Shown here: in pieces, positions 45,401 to 53,443 of the stretch
Layout of the letters: every line of letters starts with the position of its first letter
Position numbering within the stretch: the stretch's first letter is position 1
From: an uncultured Clostridia bacterium
GTDB lineage: Bacteria; Bacillota; Clostridia; TANB77; CAG-508
Assembly: GCA_944391745.1 (NCBI GenBank)
Contig: CALXUS010000009.1
Span: forward strand, 1 to 64,000
Reading direction: 5' to 3'
DNA length: 64,000 bases
Notes under the pieces: generated by a model
The model's database searches: none
The model's input: the letters and a program-made list of their open reading frames with translations, nothing else
Told to the model about the DNA's origin: nothing
Translations under genes and position numbers: made by a program

Positions 45401-48400
45401 GCTTATGGAAAATTAGAATCGGGAGCTTCTAGAACAAAAAATATAATTGTTGTAATGGGAAGATATTCAAATTATAATATATATAATTCTCAAACAGGAA
45501 CAACTTATGCAAAAAATGCAACTTTAACAGGAATTTATGCTGGTATAAATTATAATGGTGTTCTATATATGAGTGGAAATAACAGTACATATAGATATTT
45601 AAATGGAGATACAACATTCCAATATTTAACTTTATATGGTAGTTACAGTTCTTTATATTTATATTTACAAGGATATAGCTTGACAATGGGTGAGCAAGTA
45701 ACAATGGAAAATTACTCAAGAGCAAATTCAAACCAGGGATTACTAGGAAATAATGCACCAGCATTTCACATAATATGTGGTTGGTTAAGATATAATTATT
45801 CAAGACTTCCAAGAGATGAAGCTGAAGTAATAATAAAAAGTGGGTCTTACGGAAGAATAATTGGTGGAGGAAGCCCAGGTACAACAGGAGCTCAAAACTT
45901 ACAAAATAATACTTCACATAATTTTATGGGGTCATCTATGGATGATAGTTTTAAAATAACCATAACAATAGATATTGAAAATTCAACGACTCCAGATAAT
46001 TATGATTACGATGTTAACCTACTTGTTGGTGGATCAGCCTGTGGAAATAACTATTCTGTAGTTACTGAAAATATAATTTCAGGAACTGTAGGAAGACTTT
46101 GCGGAGGTAGTATAGGAGATTCAAGTACTGTACCTTCAAGATGGAATTATCCAATAAATACATTCTTAGGAGAAGTAACAATAAATATTTCTGGTGGATC
46201 AGTAGATGAACTCTATGGTGGATGCTTAGGAAGAAATATGAATGCTATTGGTGGAAGTGATAGAAATCCAAGACTTTGTGATTCATATTTTTATGGTACA
46301 GCGACTATTAATATATCTGGTGGAGAAGTGCTAAGTAACATATATGGAGCAGGAGCCGGAGGTGTTACTGGTTATAGTGCAAACTCTTCAGATGATTATA
46401 AAAGCTATGGTAGAGACTTTGATACAAGTGTAAATATAAATATTTCTGGTGGAAGAATAGCAGGAAATATTTATGGCGGAGGATATGGTTATACAGAATA
46501 TTTAACACAAAATTCAACAGCAGATGATAGTGGTACACTATATGGCGATAGCCATATAACTATTACAGGTAGCCCTACTATAGAAGGAGATATATATGGA
46601 GCTGGTTGTGGATATAACTTATCAAGAAAACCAAACTTAGCTCAATTAGAAGGAACTTCAACAATAGACATTTCAGGATCTCCAAAAATTTATGGAACAA
46701 TATATGGCGCAGGAGCAGGTCTTGCAAGATATGAAGAAATGGCTAAGTTAACAGGTACATCTACAATAAATATTTCAGCAAGCTTATCATCAGAAGTGTA
46801 TGGTGGAGGTAATAATGCTAAAGTTGAAGGAAGCACAACAATAAACATTAATTCAGGTACACATACAGGTGATATATATGCAGGAGGAAATTTAGGAGAA
46901 ATTGTTGGAGATACAACAGTTAATATAAATGGAGGCTCACCAAGAAGAGTATTTGCAGGAGGAAACCAAGCAGATGTTACTTCATCAGTTACAAATATTT
47001 TAGGTGGTAATGCAAATGAAGTATATGGTGGAGGTAATGAAGCTTTAGTTACAGATGCAACAGTATACATTGATGCTGGAAACACAGGAAGTGTATATGG
47101 AGGAGGAAATCAAGCGGCAGTTACAACTCCAAGAATATACATTAGAGGCGGTGTTACTGATAATGTATATGGTGGTTCAAATGTAAATGGACAAATAAAC
47201 CAAAGTTATATAGAAATGACTGGTGGTGAAACTGGTAATATATTTGGTGGAAATAATCAAGGCGGTACAACAACTAATACTAATATTCTTATAAATGGTG
47301 GATCAGTTACTGATTCAGTATATGGTGGTGGAAATAGAGCTAATACTGAAACAAGTACAATTAATTTAAATAGCTCAGATGGACTAATAACTAATGTTTA
47401 TGGTGGTGGATATTCAGCTAATGTTACTACTTCTAATGTAACATTAAATGGCGCTACTGCAGGAAGTATATATGGTGGTTCAAATACGGAAGGAACAGTC
47501 AATGAAAGTAATGTAATAATACAAGCAGGAAAAGCTACAGACGTATATGGCGGTAACAATCAAGGTGGACGAACAAATACTACAAATGTAAATGTTTATG
47601 AAACTGGAGAAGTTACAAACGTATATGGTGGTGGCGACCAAGCAACAAGTGGAACAACTAATTTAAACATAAGAGGAACAGTAAATGGAAGCATTTATGG
47701 TGGTGGAAATAGAGCAGGAGTAGACTATGATACTCATCTAGACATAGAAAATGCTAACATATTACAAAGCGCTTATGGTGGAGGAAATGAAGGAACTGTC
47801 ACTGGAAATACCTATGTACATGTAAAGAATTCTAATCTATCTGAAAGCATTTATTCAGGAGGAAATGGTGCAACTGCAGTTGTATATGGTACAACAAACC
47901 TTAATATAGATGGTACAAGTACAGTAATAGGAAAAAATGTATTTGGTGGTGGTAATAAATCTGCTACTGGAGATGAAACAAGCAATAACTCAGTAAGTAC
48001 TGTAAACATTGTCGGAGGAGAAATTCACGGAAATGTTTATGGAGGTGCAAATACTTCAGTTGTATATGGATATACACAAACAAATATAGGATATGATGCA
48101 GTAAATGACCAATCACTTGAAAAAGGTGATATACATATTTATGGAACAGTATTTGGTGGAGGAGAAGCCAATGAAGCTGGTTCAGAAATATTTGACTATT
48201 CTTTCATAAGTGTTACAGAAGGAATAGATATTCAAATAAATGGAAATGGTTATGAAAACTTTGATATAGACGGAAGTATATTTGGCTCAGGAAACGCATC
48301 TAGTACTAGTGGTGACAGTAATATAACTATTCAAAACTATGGAACAGTTAATGATCCAAAGAGTAATGTATCTATACAGAGAACAGATTGTGCAACCTTA

Positions 48401-50890
48401 AGTAATTCAGCAATTGCATTATCAGGAGCAACAGATAGAACAAACGAATATTCAGAAGAATATTACACAATAAGTAGGGTAGACGTATTAAAATTAAAAA
48501 ATAATTCTACACTTTATCTAAATTATGGAGCAAACCTTCTTACAGTATTCGAAAGCTTAGTAGATGTTAATGGACAAGAAGTAAAAGAAGCTGTTGAAAT
48601 AAACCCAGATACAAATGAGATGACAAGAAATGTAGATAATAGAATTTATATGGCAGAAGGAAGAAACTTAAATGTTGCAACAAACGAGCAGGCAACAGCA
48701 TTTGGACAAGTACATGGAATGACATTCTTTGGATTATTTACAAATAAAATGAATCCAGAAACAAGTACAGGATTATATAACGCAAATTATCAAAATGGTG
48801 ATACAATTACTAATGCAGGAACATTCTCATCTAACTCTTATGTTAGAGCACAACACATGGATAACCACGATATAACAGTAGATGGTTTTTATACAAACTA
48901 TGATGAAGATGGAATAATAAAGGTAGACTATATTGGTGTAACACCAGAAGATGACGTTTATTATATATGGGTAGTAGGTGAAGCTATGGATGTTACAACA
49001 TTTGAAATAACATTAACAGCTTCAAAATATGCTACATTAGGTACTTATGAGTTATCACTAATAGGATTTTCTAATCCAAACATTGTATTTAACTTAACAG
49101 GTTTTTCTGCAGGATTGGATGATGGAATATCTTTAATAAGGTCAGACGATATTGAACAAATAGCAGAAAATGAAGAAGATGCAAATAGCATATTTGGTCT
49201 TACAATGGAAGCCGGAAAAAACGGTTGGAATAATGCAGGTGAAACAGAATTTTTAACAGCTGATGGTGGATCTTATGAAGGAGAAAATACATATAGAAAA
49301 GACAACTCATCATTTACACCAACACTGAACTTCTATTTATTCCACTCATCTAACTTAACAGAGGAAAAACTGTTAGGAGATGTAAAAATAAGATTCCAGA
49401 CATTAATTCCAGTAGATGATTTAAATTATAGAATAGCATATATAGATATAATAGTTACAATGAATACAGCCTTATATCAGGATGACTACTATGAAGCGGC
49501 AATTACTCCAGGAGAAGAATATGGACTATTTACATCTACACCAACAAGTATTACAGAAAGAAGTGCATTTTCAGCATATTATTCATTATATATAAATGAA
49601 TTTTCAACAACAGATTATTATGAAGACATAAGCACTGATTATAGAGTTTTAATATCTAGAGATTCATCAGATAGACCTTATGTTTTCCCAGAAAATACAA
49701 GAATTGTTATGCTAGATTTAGCAGCCAATAAACAGTACTATTATGTAGTAACTGCAGATGATGTAGCAAATAACAAATATGAATTTAGACTTACTGATTT
49801 TATTGTAATGGGAAGCACTGATGAGCACTATAGAGAAGACGAAATGCTGAATACTTATTATAATCAAAATCAAGATATATTATTTGAAAATTATATATTC
49901 CATGTAAAATTCTCAGAAGCTAATTTACAGAATGATATAGTAAATAATAGTTTGCTGATGGAATTAAGAAACATGGATGATGAAACATTAATTGGTGTTT
50001 TAGGTATTCAAAGAGATGTAATGAGATATAGTGTATATAGAAATAGAAATGCTCAAATAGGAGTTTCTGCAACAATAGATGACACAACATATTTAGGAAA
50101 TCCAATTAATTTACAAGTATCAACAGATTTCAAACAAGAAATAGTAAACTCAGTAACAATTTTTGATACACAATATTTCGAACAGAAAATGGGAATTATA
50201 CTTACTATTTATGATATAAATGGCAATGCACTAAGCTTAGATAGTTTATTTGGTATAAATTTTGAAATAGATGGAACAAGATACTATCCAAGAATAGACG
50301 GAACAACAAGAATTAAAATAGCTGACAAAGTATCTAATGTTCTTTCTAAAATTAAAATAAATACAGATGGAAATACTACTCTGGCGACAGGAACATATAC
50401 AATAAAAATAGAAAGCTTTGGTTCACCAGATGGAATCTATTTTGGATTGGAATCATCAGCAACTACAGAAGTAAAGACAACAATTATTAATTCTAATTAT
50501 GGTTTAAAAGCAAAATTAGATAATGCTTACAAAGTAATAAATAAAGATACAGGACTAAATAAAAACGATTCTAATACTATTAGTGTAAATCTAGAATATT
50601 CATCAGGATTAGCAAATCCTAATATTACAGTATCATTATATAGAAGAAAATATGATGAAACATATTCTCAAGAATATGAACTAGTAAATATGCAAGATTA
50701 CATAACAGATACATTAACACCAGCTACAAATACAAATGAATATGTAGTAACATCAAATCCTACAGCTAGTTCACAATATAATTATACATTTAAGGATAAT
50801 TTAAAATCAGGAACTTATAAAATAGTATATGAATTATACGATGGAGAAAATTATATTGGAGAAGATTCTGAACAAATTGTTATAAAATAA
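42488..50890 (+). CDS. Giant (2,800-residue) surface protein with YGGG beta-helix repeats
   Basis: An N-terminal basic/hydrophobic signal or signal-anchor (about 1-26), then a Ser/Thr/Glu/Asn-rich linker (about 80-200) and a domain up to about 375. A GLUG/DGSGTEDDP-like region (DGSENSPYLISTGAELSYL) and a DUF1565-like start (VYVSYSNGNDRNDGYSPERP) open a beta-helix. About 24 YGGG-type repeats of roughly 22 residues follow (about 1,235-1,890; VYGGGNEA, VYGGGNQA, IFGGNNQG). The last 900 residues are non-repetitive beta domains. No LPXTG motif or C-terminal helix is seen, so anchoring may be N-terminal or via the TasA-like partners. GAGGAG precedes the ATG. Adhesin or matrix scaffold is inferred. 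Confidence 0.82.
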   Translation: MKKINKKKIIALILLVLIIIIEIVAFRNSRANRIIEMNVSLIDADQELEDNLLTWSAISSEDSYYIELPEYVGDFRVKEYKVSAIGPSTSAPESSSGSGTINETVENNTSTENSVNSENTTTEENITEENTTVEENVESPNSKENEPLEDNSEDTTNSMPQNENQENTSNENIEVEETVTTSSIKDIRAYSSGSTEQASNQIEEYTMRNTTYKPGDKIYLNEQEIESQEIKITVEYDYKFFEEEKLYYKNITSEIDDRRVQAEGYMPVESTLNVSKVEQEDIEEKLDLFLINNVEFNTAYDIKVMTGDIEYEPKNYNEELKVTITNIVKDENTAYRVVHIDEESKEVTNVEVTGEDVKFNAKEFSIYAVLAEPNAELTTYAAGDNTREADIWEGDTARGFMWGDGSENSPYLISTGAELSYLAEQVNSGNSYQNVYFQIARDIDLNGIEWTPIGTTSNSFRGIIDGAGHIISNTQIIISTVPNSLIESYGIFGSIGGGNSTTEIKNIEFNDITISIQASGNTGTRVWNDEGLNVGIVSGAMYRNSKIINCITNNCAINDNGNITIQSSDFRYAVGGLVGYAQYGEGSTTDPGANSRYEINNCFVNTDINLSADPSETQGWWSTDNQTNAGQYQTGGIIGTINNQGKWPENSLYVGTIDSNGFIGPIFGGLVNGTNYDSTNNYATIWNGNGSGNLTMTSYYSGFTANRRTFNATVTTGTSTNRLSGSSDDIGRVQGVNKGIYQVDISALLTNFNSYANSNGYMTWNYSNGTYTFIKRFETSVDDSNKPTYVINIDNAYSSGPYTYEWYLDGQEVTELENQNQITQDPIWDYDYDYYILISDGEYYSIENIFIERLSLEIVFDIDYQNDRVTASLAGTALPYINLDDYTYQWYTIDIAGLNTEIIEGETSTILENLEEGQEYQLVATNNSNYSLNVQNSFIYGDRNVVYVSYSNGNDRNDGYSPERPVKNLSTAYGKLESGASRTKNIIVVMGRYSNYNIYNSQTGTTYAKNATLTGIYAGINYNGVLYMSGNNSTYRYLNGDTTFQYLTLYGSYSSLYLYLQGYSLTMGEQVTMENYSRANSNQGLLGNNAPAFHIICGWLRYNYSRLPRDEAEVIIKSGSYGRIIGGGSPGTTGAQNLQNNTSHNFMGSSMDDSFKITITIDIENSTTPDNYDYDVNLLVGGSACGNNYSVVTENIISGTVGRLCGGSIGDSSTVPSRWNYPINTFLGEVTINISGGSVDELYGGCLGRNMNAIGGSDRNPRLCDSYFYGTATINISGGEVLSNIYGAGAGGVTGYSANSSDDYKSYGRDFDTSVNINISGGRIAGNIYGGGYGYTEYLTQNSTADDSGTLYGDSHITITGSPTIEGDIYGAGCGYNLSRKPNLAQLEGTSTIDISGSPKIYGTIYGAGAGLARYEEMAKLTGTSTINISASLSSEVYGGGNNAKVEGSTTININSGTHTGDIYAGGNLGEIVGDTTVNINGGSPRRVFAGGNQADVTSSVTNILGGNANEVYGGGNEALVTDATVYIDAGNTGSVYGGGNQAAVTTPRIYIRGGVTDNVYGGSNVNGQINQSYIEMTGGETGNIFGGNNQGGTTTNTNILINGGSVTDSVYGGGNRANTETSTINLNSSDGLITNVYGGGYSANVTTSNVTLNGATAGSIYGGSNTEGTVNESNVIIQAGKATDVYGGNNQGGRTNTTNVNVYETGEVTNVYGGGDQATSGTTNLNIRGTVNGSIYGGGNRAGVDYDTHLDIENANILQSAYGGGNEGTVTGNTYVHVKNSNLSESIYSGGNGATAVVYGTTNLNIDGTSTVIGKNVFGGGNKSATGDETSNNSVSTVNIVGGEIHGNVYGGANTSVVYGYTQTNIGYDAVNDQSLEKGDIHIYGTVFGGGEANEAGSEIFDYSFISVTEGIDIQINGNGYENFDIDGSIFGSGNASSTSGDSNITIQNYGTVNDPKSNVSIQRTDCATLSNSAIALSGATDRTNEYSEEYYTISRVDVLKLKNNSTLYLNYGANLLTVFESLVDVNGQEVKEAVEINPDTNEMTRNVDNRIYMAEGRNLNVATNEQATAFGQVHGMTFFGLFTNKMNPETSTGLYNANYQNGDTITNAGTFSSNSYVRAQHMDNHDITVDGFYTNYDEDGIIKVDYIGVTPEDDVYYIWVVGEAMDVTTFEITLTASKYATLGTYELSLIGFSNPNIVFNLTGFSAGLDDGISLIRSDDIEQIAENEEDANSIFGLTMEAGKNGWNNAGETEFLTADGGSYEGENTYRKDNSSFTPTLNFYLFHSSNLTEEKLLGDVKIRFQTLIPVDDLNYRIAYIDIIVTMNTALYQDDYYEAAITPGEEYGLFTSTPTSITERSAFSAYYSLYINEFSTTDYYEDISTDYRVLISRDSSDRPYVFPENTRIVMLDLAANKQYYYVVTADDVANNKYEFRLTDFIVMGSTDEHYREDEMLNTYYNQNQDILFENYIFHVKFSEANLQNDIVNNSLLMELRNMDDETLIGVLGIQRDVMRYSVYRNRNAQIGVSATIDDTTYLGNPINLQVSTDFKQEIVNSVTIFDTQYFEQKMGIILTIYDINGNALSLDSLFGINFEIDGTRYYPRIDGTTRIKIADKVSNVLSKIKINTDGNTTLATGTYTIKIESFGSPDGIYFGLESSATTEVKTTIINSNYGLKAKLDNAYKVINKDTGLNKNDSNTISVNLEYSSGLANPNITVSLYRRKYDETYSQEYELVNMQDYITDTLTPATNTNEYVVTSNPTASSQYNYTFKDNLKSGTYKIVYELYDGENYIGEDSEQIVIK
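46190..48165 (+). repeat. Degenerate YGGG repeat array in the giant protein gene
   Basis: About 24 coding repeats, most spaced near 66 bp, each encoding (I/V)(Y/F)GGG(N/S) followed by a Thr/Asn-rich strand. The units are diverged at DNA level, so the array is old and selected at protein level rather than a recent expansion. Confidence 0.8.
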
Positions 50891-50896
50891 TAAATG

Positions 50897-50924
50897 GATA
50901 AAGAAGCTATAAAGCTTCTTTATC
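50897..50924 (+). terminator. Hairpin with weak U-tract after the giant protein gene
   Basis: A perfect 11-bp stem, GATAAAGAAGC (50897-50907) and GCTTCTTTATC (50914-50924), is followed by TTACAATAT rather than a T-run. It lies between the giant gene and its signal peptidase; it may be a partial terminator or an RNA-processing site that sets their ratio. Confidence 0.5.
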
Positions 50925-50946
50925 TTACAATATAATTAAGGAAGAA

Positions 50947-51552
50947 ATGGCAATGAAATTTGATGAAACATCGATATTAAAAAGAAAGAAAAGAGCAAAA
51001 GCTATTAAAATAGCACTATTTATAGTTTTAATATTAATTTTATACAATGTCATTTTAGTTGGAATTTCATCAATTAACAAAGATAATAGTTGGAGCATTT
51101 TCGGATATAAAGCATTTATAATTACATCAGAAAGTATGCAACCAAATATAAATGTTGGAGATGTAATAATAACAAAAAACATATCTCAAGATGAAATAAA
51201 AATAGAAGACATAATTACTTTTCGAAGAAATGAAGAATTAACAACTACACATAGAGTAGTAGATATAAAAGATGATGACAAAGGAAATAAACAATTTATA
51301 ACCAAAGGTGACAATAATAAAACAGGTGACGAAGAAAGCGTTGCATATAATCAAATTGAAGGAAAAGTAGTGTTAAGAATACCTTATTTAGGAAATTTAA
51401 TAAACTTTTTAGAAGACAATATAGTTATACTTATTATAATACTTATACTATTAATAATATTATTAATTTACATTAGTAATAATGAAAGAAAAGATAAGAG
51501 GAGAAGAAAAAGGGAAGTTGAAAGCAAAAAGGAACAATCAAAGAAATACTAA
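50947..51552 (+). CDS. Signal peptidase I, SipW type
   Basis: A 201-residue Ser-His signal peptidase. Helix at about 20-40, FIITSESMQPNINVGDVII (S63), LTTTHRVVDIK (H102) and FITKGDNNKTGDEESV, then a C-terminal helix and a basic tail (RRRKREVESKKE). AAGGA lies 5 bp before the ATG. It follows the giant gene by 56 bp and overlaps a second signal-peptidase-like gene. Confidence 0.85.
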   Translation: MAMKFDETSILKRKKRAKAIKIALFIVLILILYNVILVGISSINKDNSWSIFGYKAFIITSESMQPNINVGDVIITKNISQDEIKIEDIITFRRNEELTTTHRVVDIKDDDKGNKQFITKGDNNKTGDEESVAYNQIEGKVVLRIPYLGNLINFLEDNIVILIIILILLIILLIYISNNERKDKRRRKREVESKKEQSKKY

Positions 51553-52153
51553 AAGTAAAAAAATATTTAACAATATAAAAAAATATTTACTTATAATTAT
51601 TTGTATAATATTAATTGTTTATAGCTTAATGTATAATTTTAATGATATATTTTTTAATAAAAAAGAAGTAAACTTAGGATCAATTACATTACTTACAGAA
51701 AGTGATTCAGATTCTATGAAGCCTTTAATAACAGAAACACAATTGATTATAACAAAAAAGGAAAGAATAAATAAAATAGATATAGGCGATATAATTGCTT
51801 ATTACAATATAAATAGTAGAGAGGAAAATAATATAAAAATCCAAACTGTAAAAAACATAAAACAGGATAATGGAAGAACATATATTATTACAAAAGGCGA
51901 AAACTACATGTATTCTAATAATGAAGAAGTAGAAGACGATGAAATAGTAGGAACAGTTATAGTAAAGATACCTATTCTAGGGCTTTTAGCAAAATTATTA
52001 CAAATGAAATTAATGTTAATAGTATATTTAGCAATAATAGTATTTTTAATAGTACAAAAATATAAAAAAGAAAAAGCTGTAAAGAAAATCATAGAAAAGC
52101 AAGATAGACAAATAAAAAGAAGAAATGAAAAATTGAAAAATATTGACAAATAA
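51482..52153 (+). CDS. Signal peptidase I-like protein without the catalytic His
   Basis: A 223-residue relative of the preceding protein. It has a helix (about 33-51), TESDSDSMKPLITETQLII (S78) and YIITKGENYMYSNNEEV, but the dyad region reads IKIQTVKNIKQ, with Gln in place of the TH motif's Thr-His pair. A C-terminal helix and charged tail follow. It overlaps the preceding gene by 71 bp with no clear ribosome site at the first ATG; TTG 51515 is an alternative start. It runs into the dinB promoter. Likely a pseudo-protease or regulator, but this is inference. Confidence 0.68.
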   Translation: MKEKIRGEEKGKLKAKRNNQRNTKSKKIFNNIKKYLLIIICIILIVYSLMYNFNDIFFNKKEVNLGSITLLTESDSDSMKPLITETQLIITKKERINKIDIGDIIAYYNINSREENNIKIQTVKNIKQDNGRTYIITKGENYMYSNNEEVEDDEIVGTVIVKIPILGLLAKLLQMKLMLIVYLAIIVFLIVQKYKKEKAVKKIIEKQDRQIKRRNEKLKNIDK

Positions 52154-52171
52154 AAACAAACGTTCTATAAT
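52143..52171 (+). promoter_or_regulatory. dinB promoter with an embedded LexA-like box
   Basis: TTGACA (52143-52148), 17 bp, TATAAT (52166-52171). AAAC-AAAC-GTTC (52154-52165) fills the spacer and differs from GAAC-N4-GTTC only at its first base. Confidence 0.65.
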
Positions 52172-52187
52172 AAAGTCGGTGAATATT

Positions 52188-53378
52188 ATGGAACGTTTGA
52201 TTTTTCATATAGATGTAAATAATGCATTTTTATCTTGGACAGCTGTAGAAATGTTGAAAAATGGCTCAAAACTAGATATAAGAACTATACCGTCAATTAT
52301 TGGAGGAGATGAAAGTAAAAGACATGGCGTAGTTTTAGCTAAAAGTAATATAGCAAAGCAATTTGGAATTAAAACTGGTGAACCAATATATTTTGCTAGA
52401 AAAAAATGTCCTAATATAGAAGTTTTTGAATCGAATCATAAAATGTATAGGGAATATTCTAATAAATTATATGAACTCTTTAAAGAATATACTAATATAA
52501 TAGAGCGATTCTCCATAGACGAGTGTTTTTTAGACATGACAAATTTTATAGGAAAAAATGAAGAAATTTTAACTATAGCAAAAGAGATTTCTACAAGGGT
52601 AAAAGAAGAACAGGGATTTACAGTAAATGTAGGTATTGCACATAATAAATTATTAGCCAAAATGGCTTCAGATTTTGAAAAACCAGACAAAATACATACT
52701 TTATGGGATTACGAAATAAAAACAAAAATGTGGCCATTAAAAGTTAGTGAATTATTAATGGTTGGTAAAAAAAGTATTCCTAAGTTAGAAAAAATGGGAA
52801 TTAGAACAATTGGTGATTTAGCAAATTACAATAAAGAATTAATATATAAAGCTTTTGGAAAATTTGGAAAAACAATATGGGAATATGCTAATGGAATAGA
52901 TAATTCTCCAGTAAATTATAAAGAAGAGAAACCTAAGGGGATAGGAAATTCAATTACATTACCACAAGATTTAACAAATATTAATGAAATTAATAGAATT
53001 TTATTAGAACTTACTGAACAAGTGACATATAGATTAAGAAAAGAAAAAATGATTGCAAATGTTGTAAATGTGCAAATAAAAGATTCAAACTTTAGAGTAT
53101 TTTCACATCAAAAAAAATTAGAAACTGCAACATCTAGTACTAAAATAATATTTGAACTAGCAAAAAAATTAATGGAAGAATTATATTCAAAAGGAACTAG
53201 AGTAAGATTGATAGGTGTAAGAGTAGATGATTTATTAGATGAAAAAGATAAACAAATATCACTTTTTGATAACAATCAAGTAGAAAAGCAAGAGAAAATA
53301 GATGATATAGTAGACAAACTTAGAGATAAGATGGGTTATGGTGCAATTAAAAGAGCAGGAGAAATTATAAAAAAATAG
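52188..53378 (+). CDS. dinB: DNA polymerase IV
   Basis: Error-prone Y-family polymerase for lesion bypass. Palm motifs are FHIDVNNAFLSW (metal Asp and steric-gate region), GVVLAKSNIAKQFGIKTGEP and RFSIDECFLDMT. The KLLAKMASDFEKPDKIH block and thumb HhH (MGIRTIGDLANY) follow, and QISLFD near the C-terminus matches beta-clamp binding. ATG 52188 is chosen over an in-frame TTG that lies in the -35 of its own promoter; GGTGA is upstream. Product 396 residues. Confidence 0.95.
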   Translation: MERLIFHIDVNNAFLSWTAVEMLKNGSKLDIRTIPSIIGGDESKRHGVVLAKSNIAKQFGIKTGEPIYFARKKCPNIEVFESNHKMYREYSNKLYELFKEYTNIIERFSIDECFLDMTNFIGKNEEILTIAKEISTRVKEEQGFTVNVGIAHNKLLAKMASDFEKPDKIHTLWDYEIKTKMWPLKVSELLMVGKKSIPKLEKMGIRTIGDLANYNKELIYKAFGKFGKTIWEYANGIDNSPVNYKEEKPKGIGNSITLPQDLTNINEINRILLELTEQVTYRLRKEKMIANVVNVQIKDSNFRVFSHQKKLETATSSTKIIFELAKKLMEELYSKGTRVRLIGVRVDDLLDEKDKQISLFDNNQVEKQEKIDDIVDKLRDKMGYGAIKRAGEIIKK

Positions 53379-53389
53379 TAAAAATAATG

Positions 53390-53419
53390 CCACGCTGACG
53401 CGAAATCGCATCAGCGTGG
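53390..53419. terminator. Bidirectional terminator between dinB and the S1-domain gene
   Basis: CCACGCTGA (53390-53398) pairs with TCAGCGTGG (53411-53419) around a loop that itself has a short GCGA/TCGC stem. GC-rich for this genome; T-rich sequence follows on both sides. Confidence 0.85.
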
Positions 53420-53443
53420 TATTTGGTTTTTAGCTTTGCAAAT

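Noticed and set aside
45429-45917. 162-codon minus-strand frame opposite the giant gene
   Set aside because: Leu/His/Tyr-rich nonsense composition typical of antisense of AT-rich coding; no start signals.
46690-47085. Open minus-strand frame opposite the YGGG repeats
   Set aside because: It is the complement of the biased Gly/Asn repeat coding; no ribosome site and no family resemblance.
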